A stretch of DNA of 6,649 nt from an uncultured Polyangiaceae bacterium. Its GTDB lineage: Bacteria; Myxococcota_A; Polyangia; Polyangiales; Houyiibacteriaceae. The stretch covers positions 1-6,649 of the forward strand of contig CAMYMX010000197.1 of the NCBI GenBank assembly GCA_947259605.1, read 5' to 3'. Shown piece after piece: positions 1 through 6,099 of this stretch (positions are counted from its first letter, which is position 1; the number at the start of each line of letters is the position of its first letter). The translations under genes and the position numbers were made by a program. The notes beneath the pieces are model-generated. The model worked only from the letters and a program-made list of their open reading frames with translations. It was not told where the DNA came from and made no database searches.

Positions 1-521
1 CGAATGAGCTCGCGAAACTGCCGAACTTGATTCGGGTCCAAGCCCGAGGTCGGTTCGTCGAGGATCAGGATGGGCGGATCGGCGATGAGCGCTTCGGCAA
101 GACCGACACGTTGGCGGTAGCCTTTGGAGAGCTGGCCGACGATTCGAGTCCGAGCGTCCGCGACGCCGGCAAGCTCCAAACAGCGGTCGACCGCCGCCGT
201 GACGTCAGGGACGCCCTTCAGCTCGCCCCGGTGCCGCAGGTACTCCTGGACGCGCATCTCGCGGTACAAAGGCACCCCTTCGGGCATGTACCCCATTCGC
301 TTTCGGGCCTGAATCGAGCTTCGGACGGCGTCGATGCCGTCGATGCGAATCTCGCCCGAGCTCGGGGCCAGGTAGCCGGTCAGCATGCGGAGGGTCGTGC
401 TCTTGCCCGCTCCGTTAGGACCGAGGAATCCAACAATCTCGCCAGGTTCCACCCGAAAGGACACATCGTTTACCGCGATTCGACTGCCGTACAGCCTGCT
501 GAGTCCTTCGACTTCGATCAC
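1..521 (-). CDS. ABC transporter ATP-binding protein, GldA/ABC-2 type (3' end outside window)
   Basis: This is the nucleotide-binding subunit of an ABC transporter, powering an inner-membrane permease by ATP hydrolysis. The first 173 codons are present and the gene runs off the left edge. Visible motifs are Walker A GPNGAGKST (residues 34-42), the signature LSKGYRQR (131-138), and Walker B with D-loop ILILDEPTSGLDP (151-163). The H-loop would lie beyond the edge. The Q-loop position reads GYMPEGVPLY (77-86), with Glu81 in place of Gln; as I recall, GldA/NosF-like ATPases of ABC-2 exporters typically have PE here. The start is GTG at 521, because an in-frame TGA lies 13 codons upstream and no other start codon falls between them. 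The ribosome-binding site is weak. An ABC-2 permease would be expected next, outside the window. The substrate cannot be told from the sequence. The ATPase assignment is secure; the GldA-like subgroup is inferred. Confidence 0.93.
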   Translation of the reverse strand, partial: MIEVEGLSRLYGSRIAVNDVSFRVEPGEIVGFLGPNGAGKSTTLRMLTGYLAPSSGEIRIDGIDAVRSSIQARKRMGYMPEGVPLYREMRVQEYLRHRGELKGVPDVTAAVDRCLELAGVADARTRIVGQLSKGYRQRVGLAEALIADPPILILDEPTSGLDPNQVRQFRELI

Positions 522-570
522 ATCTTGCTCGTTGGGCGCACGGGGTACTCGATGCGATCAAGCCTTGCAA

Positions 571-601
571 CTGCAGACCTGTCCAGGTTCTGCGGCTTTT
601 T
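571..601 (+). terminator. Terminator-like hairpin with T-run in deacetylase leader
   Basis: Positions 571-580 pair with 585-595 to give a stem of about ten base pairs. It has one bulged T, one G-U wobble and the four-base loop GTCC. One C follows, and then five T residues (597-601). This is the form of a Rho-independent terminator reading left to right. It lies 38 bp before the deacetylase start, in a gap between divergent genes, so no plus-strand gene precedes it for it to terminate. It could be an attenuator in the leader, a block on transcription from within the ABC gene, or chance. No convincing promoter was seen upstream. Folding was done by eye. Confidence 0.45.
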
Positions 602-639
602 CGCATCGGCCGGCTGCGCTTCCTTACGATCCAATCGAG

Positions 640-1620
640 ATGTCCTCCATCCCCTGGAAGGTTCGCTTGAGCGCGTGCGTCCTTGCGCTCGTTGCCGGAG
701 GTTCGCTCGCCGGCGCGACGGAGATGAGCCGCGCACCGATCGCCATCGACCCGATCACGATCCGCCCTTCTCCCGTGCTCGAACCGATCCACCAAGAGCC
801 GGGACCCGAGGTGCCTGGGGTCGTCCCCATCATCGATGACGACGTGACCGGCCTGCGTTACCCGAGCGGGCTGACCATTCACGGCGGCAGCAAGCACCGC
901 GCGATTCTTTTCACCTTCGATGACGGCCCATCGAGTCGAACCACGCCGCGGCTGCTGGACCTGCTCGACGATCTCGGGATCAAAGCGCTGTTCTTCGTGA
1001 CCAGCGAGAGCTTTGGCAATGGAAACCCCTACGAGCGGAGGCACGCTAAAATCGTTCGCGAGATCGTGCGTCGGGGGCACCTGGTCGGCAGCCACACCGA
1101 GACGCACCGTCAGCTACCCCTGCTCGACAATGAAGAAATCCAAGCGGAGCTGGCCATCACCGAGCGAAAGCTCCGGAGGTCGATCGGCCGAACGCCTCGA
1201 TTGATTCGTCCGCCTGGCGGCGCCCTGTCCAAGCGCGTCGAGGGCCTGCTGGGAGAGCTCGGTTATACGAGCGTCATGTGGGCGGTTTATGCCGGTGATT
1301 TGGAGGCGAAGAGGCCCGAAGACGTGGTCCGAACCTTCTTTCGGGTTCTCGACCGCCGTGAGCGCGAGACCGGGGACCGCGGTGGCATCGTGCTGATGCA
1401 CGACACCAAGCGCCACAGCCTCGACGCCCTCCCTCGCCTGGTGCGCGCGCTCCAGAAACGCAACTGTGCGCTGATTGAACGAGGCGAAGAGCTCTATGAC
1501 ATCGTCGACGACCTCGGCTACTTCATCCCCGGCCACGAGCCAGACCAAACGCTAGAGGAGCGCCAGAAAGAGATCGAGCGTGATGTCCAGCGGGCTTGCA
1601 ATACGATTGCGCTTCGCTAG
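640..1620 (+). CDS. Secreted polysaccharide deacetylase (NodB/CE4 family)
   Basis: A 326-residue metal-dependent deacetylase of the NodB homology (carbohydrate esterase 4) family, which removes N- or O-acetyl groups from peptidoglycan or other polysaccharides outside the inner membrane. The N-terminus is basic, then hydrophobic (residues 12-26), with a likely signal peptidase I site after Ala-Gly-Ala26. A Pro-rich stretch (about 32-65) precedes the NodB domain (about 86-285). Catalytic motifs are TFDDGP (92-97; catalytic Asp94, metal Asp95), HTETH (His152 and His156, metal), RPPGG (190-194) and LMHD (252-255; catalytic His254). The usual Asp-Trp of motif 4 reads Asp220-Leu221. The C-terminal tail (about 300-320) is charged and probably helical. 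ATG at 640 is chosen because it gives the signal peptide; a longer in-frame reading from 385 would run antisense through the ABC gene. The ribosome-binding site is weak. Substrate is unknown; the family assignment is firm. Confidence 0.93.
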   Translation: MSSIPWKVRLSACVLALVAGGSLAGATEMSRAPIAIDPITIRPSPVLEPIHQEPGPEVPGVVPIIDDDVTGLRYPSGLTIHGGSKHRAILFTFDDGPSSRTTPRLLDLLDDLGIKALFFVTSESFGNGNPYERRHAKIVREIVRRGHLVGSHTETHRQLPLLDNEEIQAELAITERKLRRSIGRTPRLIRPPGGALSKRVEGLLGELGYTSVMWAVYAGDLEAKRPEDVVRTFFRVLDRRERETGDRGGIVLMHDTKRHSLDALPRLVRALQKRNCALIERGEELYDIVDDLGYFIPGHEPDQTLEERQKEIERDVQRACNTIALR

Positions 1621-1624
1621 CTAG
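1617..1624. other. Abutting convergent stop codons in a CTAGCTAG palindrome
   Basis: The deacetylase stop TAG (1618-1620) and the trmB stop TAG on the other strand (1623-1621) touch with no base between them, inside the self-complementary CTAGCTAG. There is no intergenic space for a terminator, and no T-run follows on either strand, so each transcript must end inside, or read antisense through, its neighbour. Confidence 0.9.
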
Positions 1625-2238
1625 TCGCGCGTCGCCAGGATTCGCCAAACCGGCAGGCCGTCGTCGAGCGCGCGCTGCTCGCGATTGGAGCGGGCGCCGA
1701 ACGGGTTCACATCGACGTAGCCCCCGCCCGAAGCGAGCGTGAAGCCCGGCGTGTCCTGAAGCTGAGCGCGGAACTGCTCGGCTCGATGCTCGACGTCAGT
1801 CTGGATGAAGAGCTCTCCGCCCGGCGCCATCAACCGGGCCAATTCGCCGAGGAGGGCCTCCCCGATGACCCGCCGCTTGTCGTGCCGCTTTTTCCACCAC
1901 GGGTCCGGGAAGTGCAGCGCCACCCTCCGAACCGATCTGCTTGGTTCAGACCTTTTCAAGATTTCGCGGGCATCCCCGCACAGAATCTCCACATTTTTGA
2001 TCCCACGCTTTTCGAGCCGCTCGGCCGCCTTGTAGGCGAGCTTGGTCTTGACCTCGATGCCGATGATGCGGCTTTCGGGCGCGGCCGCGATCCGCTCGAA
2101 CAGCGATAAACCGCGGCCGAAACCGATGTCTAGCTCGAGGGGCCCTGATCCGGCGATCAGGTCTTCGAGCGAGAAGCGGCCCTCGGGGGCTCTGGGGGCC
2201 TGCTCGCGATAGAGCCGGCGTAGGTCTGAGTCCGACAC
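1621..2238 (-). CDS. trmB: tRNA (guanine-N7-)-methyltransferase TrmB
   Basis: A 205-residue class I SAM-dependent methyltransferase that makes 7-methylguanosine at position 46 in the variable loop of tRNAs. Visible signatures are the SAM-binding loop ELDIGFGRG (residues 35-43), the IGIE strand end with Glu62, GDA (88-90), the family hallmark FPDPWWKKRHDKRR (110-123), the QTD motif with Asp148, and the C-terminal SNREQRALDDGLPVWR block (184-199) used in tRNA recognition. The hallmark is usually FPDPWPKKRH, so the second Trp (115) is a variant. At 205 residues it is shorter than E. coli TrmB, lacking much of that protein's N-terminal extension. The start is GTG at 2238, supported by AGGGAG five bases upstream. 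It converges with the deacetylase with no gap and diverges from the receiver gene. The identification is firm. Confidence 0.96.
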   Translation of the reverse strand: MSDSDLRRLYREQAPRAPEGRFSLEDLIAGSGPLELDIGFGRGLSLFERIAAAPESRIIGIEVKTKLAYKAAERLEKRGIKNVEILCGDAREILKRSEPSRSVRRVALHFPDPWWKKRHDKRRVIGEALLGELARLMAPGGELFIQTDVEHRAEQFRAQLQDTPGFTLASGGGYVDVNPFGARSNREQRALDDGLPVWRILATRD

Positions 2239-2243
2239 CCCCG

Positions 2244-2249
2244 CTCCCT
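2244..2249 (-). promoter_or_regulatory. Ribosome binding site of trmB
   Basis: On the minus strand AGGGAG sits five bases before the GTG at 2238-2236. It is the best Shine-Dalgarno match seen in the window and decides the trmB start. Confidence 0.75.
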
Positions 2250-2290
2250 ACCGGCGGCCTGCAATGGCGTCAAACCGGATACGCTCCTTC

Positions 2291-2320
2291 TTGACCGCCA
2301 AGGTGCCGATCGCGTATGCC
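2291..2320 (+). promoter_or_regulatory. Candidate sigma-70-like promoter of the receiver gene
   Basis: TTGACC (2291-2296, five of six to the -35 consensus) is followed after 18 bases by TATGCC (2315-2320, three of six to the -10 consensus). Transcription would start near 2327, giving a leader of about 24 bases to the ATG at 2351. The -10 match is weak, and sigma preferences of the host are unknown. Confidence 0.33.
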
Positions 2321-2330
2321 AGCTACATAC
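2314..2330. promoter_or_regulatory. Short dyad GTATG-N7-CATAC over the candidate -10
   Basis: A perfect inverted repeat with five-base arms and a seven-base spacer. It overlaps the candidate -10 element in the divergent trmB/receiver gap, a placement that would suit an operator. Five-base arms occur often by chance, so this is only a candidate. Confidence 0.25.
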
Positions 2331-2350
2331 ATCTTGGTGAATGGGGCTTG

Positions 2351-3265
2351 ATGTCGATGAGGATTCTGATCGTCGAAGACAGCGTAACCATGCGCAAGGT
2401 CATGGAGATGACTTTCGCAGGCGAGGACGCGGAGTTGCTGGTCGTAGAAAACGGCGAGCTTGCACTTGAACGAGGGGCTGCCTTTGCTCCGGACGTCGCG
2501 TTCATCGATTCGTCCCTTCCGGGGATCGACGGGTACGAAGTGACTCGCGCGCTGAAGGCCGACCCGGGGCTCTCGGGCACCGCGGTGATTCTCATGGCGA
2601 GCCAGCATCGACCGCTCGATGCCGCACGTGCCTCCGAAGTCGGTGCTGACGACCACATTCTAAAACCGTTCGACACCCAGGAAGCCATCGACAAAGCAAG
2701 CGTGCTGGCGGGCCAAGCCGAACCCGCCGGATTCTCCGACATGCCGTCGATTCCGGTGGCCCGTCCCGCGACCACGCCGCCAAGGCCGGTCGCCCAGCGC
2801 ACTCATCGGCCCACGCCACCACCTCTGCCTGTACGTCCAGGGATGCAGCCAGCGCGACTCTCGGGGACCCCGATCAGCGGCGCACAGGTGTCGGTTGCGC
2901 CAGGGACGGCCGCGTCCCTCCATTCCTCGTCACCGCCGGCGAAGATTGTCTCCGCACCCGCTGCGAAAGTTTCATCGGCGCCACCCGCTCAATTTTCATC
3001 GGCGCCACCCGCTCAATTTTCATCGGCGCCACCTGCTCAGTTTTCATCGGCTCCGCCCGCCTCTCCGCTACAGGCCGCAGGCGCGAGCGAAGCCCTGTCG
3101 CACTCGGTCGTGGCGCGACTTGAAACACTGGGCCTCACGCCCGATCAGGTCGAAGGCGTCCTCAAGCTCTCGGCCGAAGTCGTGGAGCGCGTGGTTTGGG
3201 AGGTCGTGCCCGAGCTCGCTGAGGCAATGATCCACGAGGAATTGCACCGTCTCATCGGCGACTGA
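2351..3265 (+). CDS. Receiver-domain protein with Pro/Ala-rich repeat linker and conserved C-terminal helix
   Basis: A 304-residue cytoplasmic response regulator without a recognisable DNA-binding or enzymatic output domain. The receiver (residues 3-122) has acidic pocket Glu9/Asp10, phosphoacceptor Asp53 in FIDSSLPGIDG, and Lys105 in LKPF. The switch Thr/Ser position appears to be Ala83, followed by Ser84 (ILMAS). Residues about 130-245 form a low-complexity Pro/Ser/Ala linker containing the repeat SSAPPAQF. The last 58 residues (247-304) look helical and contain VVWEVVPELAEAMIHEELHRL (281-301); I recall similar endings in other deltaproteobacterial receiver proteins, and they resemble the PopZ/DUF2497 C-terminus, which would suggest a protein-interaction or assembly module. 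ATG 2351 is preferred: GGTGA lies ten bases upstream and the receiver begins at once. ATG 2357 is possible; 2264 would add a 29-residue tail overlapping the promoter region. It is probably co-transcribed with valS, 41 bp downstream. Confidence 0.88.
   Translation: MSMRILIVEDSVTMRKVMEMTFAGEDAELLVVENGELALERGAAFAPDVAFIDSSLPGIDGYEVTRALKADPGLSGTAVILMASQHRPLDAARASEVGADDHILKPFDTQEAIDKASVLAGQAEPAGFSDMPSIPVARPATTPPRPVAQRTHRPTPPPLPVRPGMQPARLSGTPISGAQVSVAPGTAASLHSSSPPAKIVSAPAAKVSSAPPAQFSSAPPAQFSSAPPAQFSSAPPASPLQAAGASEALSHSVVARLETLGLTPDQVEGVLKLSAEVVERVVWEVVPELAEAMIHEELHRLIGD
2945..3064 (+). repeat. 24-bp in-frame tandem repeat (SSAPPAQF units)
   Basis: Units start at 2969, 2993, 3017 and 3041, with a degenerate unit before them at 2945. 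The units at 2969 and 2993 differ at one base, and the one at 3017 differs from 2993 at two. Translated units are VSSAPPAQ, FSSAPPAQ, FSSAPPAQ and FSSAPPAS, with IVSAPAAK first. Because 24 bp is eight codons, copy-number change would alter linker length without a frameshift. The near-identity at DNA level suggests recent duplication. Confidence 0.93.
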
Positions 3266-3306
3266 GGCTTGACTGCCCCGCGATTTCACCGCACACGGTC
3301 GGTCGG

Positions 3307-6090
3307 ATGAGCGATTCGACCGACGAGATGCCCAAGCAGTACTCGCCTACCGAAAGAGAGTCTCGCTGGTACGAGTTCTGGGAAACTTCGGGTTTCTTTG
3401 CGGCGTCAGAAGAACCGGGCGACACCCGGCAGACCTACACCCTCGCCATCCCGCCGCCGAACGTCACGGGCTCGCTCCACATGGGCCACGCCTGCCGGAC
3501 GACCTTCGAGGACGTGCTCTGCCGCCACAAGCGGATGCAGGGCTACAACACGCTCTGGGTGCCCGGCATCGACCACGCGGGGATCGCAACGCAGGTGGTG
3601 GTCGAGCGGCAGCTCAAGCGGGAAGGCCTGACGCGGTACGACCTCGGCCGCGAGAAGTTCATCGAACGGGTCTGGCAGTGGAAGGAACAGTCGGGCGAGC
3701 GAATCCTCCAGCAGCTCCGCAAAATGGGCGCTTCCTGCGACTGGCCGCGGACCAAGTTCACGATGGACGCGGACATGGTTCGGGCGGTGCGGGAGGCCTT
3801 CGTGCGGCTCTACGAAGAAGGGCTCATCTACCGCGACACGCGCCTGGTCAACTGGGACGTCCAATCGCAGACGGTCCTCTCGGACCTCGAGGTCGAGCAG
3901 GAGGAAAACGTCGAAGGCGCGATGTTCGACTTTGCTTATCCGCTGGCGGACGGCGGCGGTGAAGTGGTGGTTTCGACGACGCGCCCCGAAACGATGCTCG
4001 GCGATACGGCCGTGGCGATCCATCCGGACGATGCGCGGTACCGGCACCTGCACGGCAAGTACGTGCGGCATCCGTTCGTGGACCGCCTGATTCCGGTGAT
4101 CCTCGACGCGGAGCTGGTCGACCCCGAGTTCGGCACGGGCGTCGTGAAGGTGACGCCGGCCCACGACCCGAACGACTTCGCGACGGGCAAGCGACATGGC
4201 CTCGAGGAAATCAACATCTTCAACCTCGATGGCACGATGAACGAGAACTCCGGTTCGTTCCAAGGCCTCGACCGCTTCGAGGCGCGCAAGGGCGTCGAGA
4301 TTGAGCTCGGAAACCGCGGGCTCGCTCGCGGAAGCAAAAAGCACATGATGACGCTGCCCCGTTCGCAGCGGTCGGGGACCATCGTCGAGCCAATGATTTC
4401 GACCCAGTGGTTCGTGAAGATGAAGCCGCTCGCGGCGCCCGCAATCAAGGCGGTCGAAGACGGCACGATTACGATTCTGCCGCCCGAGTGGAGCAAGACG
4501 TATTTCCACTGGCTCCGGAACATCCAGGACTGGTGCATTTCACGGCAGCTCTGGTGGGGCCACCCGATCCCGGCCTGGTACTGCGAGGACTGCGAGCACG
4601 TGACGGTGTCGCGCGAGGACGCGACGGCGTGCGGCGGCTGTGGGGGAACCTCGATTCGCCAAGACGACGACGTGCTCGACACCTGGTTCAGCTCGGGGCT
4701 CTGGCCGTTTTCGACGCTTGGATGGCCCGAAAAGACGGTTGCACTCGAGCGCTTCTACCCGACCCAGGACATGGAGACGGGGTACGACATCCTCTTCTTC
4801 TGGGTCGCGCGCATGATCATGATGGGCCTTCACTTCATGGGCGAGGTTCCCTTCACACGCGTCTTGCTGGCCGGCTTGGTCACCGACGAGCGCGGCGAGA
4901 AGATGAGCAAAGTGAAGGGCAACGTCGTCGACCCGCTCGACGTGATCTACGGCGCCACCGGCGAGGAGCTCGTGGAGAAGGCGGAGAAGGCAGGCGCGAA
5001 GAAGTCGGGCATCAAGTACTTGAAGAGCACGTACCCTGATGGTTTTGCGGCGTACGGCGCCGACGCGCTTCGCATGACCCTGCTCAGCTATTCGCCTCAG
5101 TCGCGCCGCATCGCGCTTTCCATCAAGCGCATCGAAGGCTACCGAAACTTCGCCAACAAGCTTTGGAACGCCTCGCGCTACGCGCTCATGCGGCTTGGCG
5201 GCTCTTCGACCAAGGCCTCGCAGCAATGCCCACAGCCCAAGGCCCTGGCCAACCGCTGGGTCCTCTCGCGCCTCTACCAGGCGCTCGACGTCGCGGCCAC
5301 CGGGCTCGACGCCTACCGGCTCGATGAAGCCTCCGGTGCCCTCTACCACTTCGTGTGGGACGAGTTTTGCGATTGGTACCTGGAGTTGAGCAAGCCGGCC
5401 CTGGACAGCGGCGATGCGGCTCTCATCGAGGAGACCGAGGCGACCTTGGTGCACGTGCTCGAAACGGTGCTCCGAGCCCTTCACCCGATGATGCCTCACA
5501 TCACCGAGGAGATCTGGCAGCGCGTCCCGAAGTGGGACGAGGCGCCGAAGAGCATCATGATCAGCCGTTTCCCGACGGGGCTCGTCGACGCGAAGCTGGA
5601 CCGACCCGCCGAGCGCGATTTCGAAGTCGTCCAGGCGTTCGTCGGGAGCGTGAGGACCATCCGCGCAGAGCACGACGTGCCGAGAAGTCAGCCGATGCGC
5701 ATCCACTGGCACACCACTGACGAAGACAAGCACCGCGTGCTCGACGCCGAGCGACGGACCATCGAGGCCCTGGGCCGCTGCGAGCTCTGCTTCGAGGCCG
5801 ACCCTGCAAAGCTCGACGATCCAAACGCTCATTTCAAGAACGCCGCCGTTTTCGTGAACCCGGGAATCAGAGCCGCGGTGCCGGACGTCATCGACACCGA
5901 GAAGGAGCGCGACCGCCTGCAGCGAAACCTCAAGAAGGTCGAAAAGGAGCTCAGCGTGATCGAGAAGAAGCTCGCCAACCCGAGCTTCGTCGAGCGCGCG
6001 CCCGAGGCCGTGGTCGAGAAGTCGAGGCGGGACTCCTCGGAGCTGCGAGAGAAGCGTTTGCGGTTGGAAGCGGCTTTGAATAGCCTTTGA
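3307..6090 (+). CDS. valS: Valyl-tRNA synthetase (ValRS)
   Basis: A full-length, 927-residue class Ia aminoacyl-tRNA synthetase that charges tRNA-Val in the cytoplasm. The Rossmann catalytic core begins with PPPNVTGSLHMGH (HIGH motif His58-His61). The CP1 editing domain, which hydrolyses Thr-tRNA-Val, includes TTRPETMLGDTAVAIHPDD (224-242) and VTPAHDPNDF (282-291). Cys426, Cys429, Cys442 and Cys445 form a likely zinc site. DDDVLDTWFSSGLWPFSTLGWP (453-474) is the standard ValRS core. The second signature reads EKMSKVKGNVVDP (531-543), with Val where KMSKS has Ser. An insert of E. coli type (550-580) follows. The anticodon-binding helical domain spans about 648-790. The C-terminal coiled-coil arm (about 860-927), rich in Lys and Glu, is the ValRS tRNA-binding arm. 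ATG 3307 has only a weak ribosome-binding site, so initiation may depend on translation of the receiver gene before it. Confidence 0.98.
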   Translation: MSDSTDEMPKQYSPTERESRWYEFWETSGFFAASEEPGDTRQTYTLAIPPPNVTGSLHMGHACRTTFEDVLCRHKRMQGYNTLWVPGIDHAGIATQVVVERQLKREGLTRYDLGREKFIERVWQWKEQSGERILQQLRKMGASCDWPRTKFTMDADMVRAVREAFVRLYEEGLIYRDTRLVNWDVQSQTVLSDLEVEQEENVEGAMFDFAYPLADGGGEVVVSTTRPETMLGDTAVAIHPDDARYRHLHGKYVRHPFVDRLIPVILDAELVDPEFGTGVVKVTPAHDPNDFATGKRHGLEEINIFNLDGTMNENSGSFQGLDRFEARKGVEIELGNRGLARGSKKHMMTLPRSQRSGTIVEPMISTQWFVKMKPLAAPAIKAVEDGTITILPPEWSKTYFHWLRNIQDWCISRQLWWGHPIPAWYCEDCEHVTVSREDATACGGCGGTSIRQDDDVLDTWFSSGLWPFSTLGWPEKTVALERFYPTQDMETGYDILFFWVARMIMMGLHFMGEVPFTRVLLAGLVTDERGEKMSKVKGNVVDPLDVIYGATGEELVEKAEKAGAKKSGIKYLKSTYPDGFAAYGADALRMTLLSYSPQSRRIALSIKRIEGYRNFANKLWNASRYALMRLGGSSTKASQQCPQPKALANRWVLSRLYQALDVAATGLDAYRLDEASGALYHFVWDEFCDWYLELSKPALDSGDAALIEETEATLVHVLETVLRALHPMMPHITEEIWQRVPKWDEAPKSIMISRFPTGLVDAKLDRPAERDFEVVQAFVGSVRTIRAEHDVPRSQPMRIHWHTTDEDKHRVLDAERRTIEALGRCELCFEADPAKLDDPNAHFKNAAVFVNPGIRAAVPDVIDTEKERDRLQRNLKKVEKELSVIEKKLANPSFVERAPEAVVEKSRRDSSELREKRLRLEAALNSL

Positions 6091-6099
6091 AAGAGCAAG

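Noticed and set aside
385..639. N-terminal extension of the deacetylase from an ATG at 385
   Set aside because: It would overlap the start of the ABC gene antisense and would bury the signal peptide 85 residues into the protein.
670..680. Lipobox-like LSAC at deacetylase residues 10-13
   Set aside because: A lipoprotein Cys must follow the hydrophobic stretch; here it precedes most of it, so signal peptidase I cleavage after Ala26 fits better.
27..839. 270-codon plus-strand open frame
   Set aside because: It runs antisense to the ABC ATPase motifs and overlaps the deacetylase in another frame, with no domain visible.
2264..2350. Upstream ATG at 2264 as start of the receiver protein
   Set aside because: It adds 29 residues unlike any receiver N-terminus, covers the candidate promoter, and the start at 2351 has a better-placed ribosome-binding site.
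2945..3064. CRISPR-like direct repeats
   Set aside because: The units are contiguous without spacers and keep the reading frame of a protein linker.
3269..3300. TTGACT after the receiver gene as a separate valS promoter
   Set aside because: No -10-like sequence lies 16 to 19 bases downstream, so co-transcription with the receiver gene is simpler.
3406..4509. 367-codon minus-strand open frame inside valS
   Set aside because: It is antisense to conserved ValRS catalytic and editing motifs, and its composition (rich in Arg, Val and His) is typical of a shadow frame.
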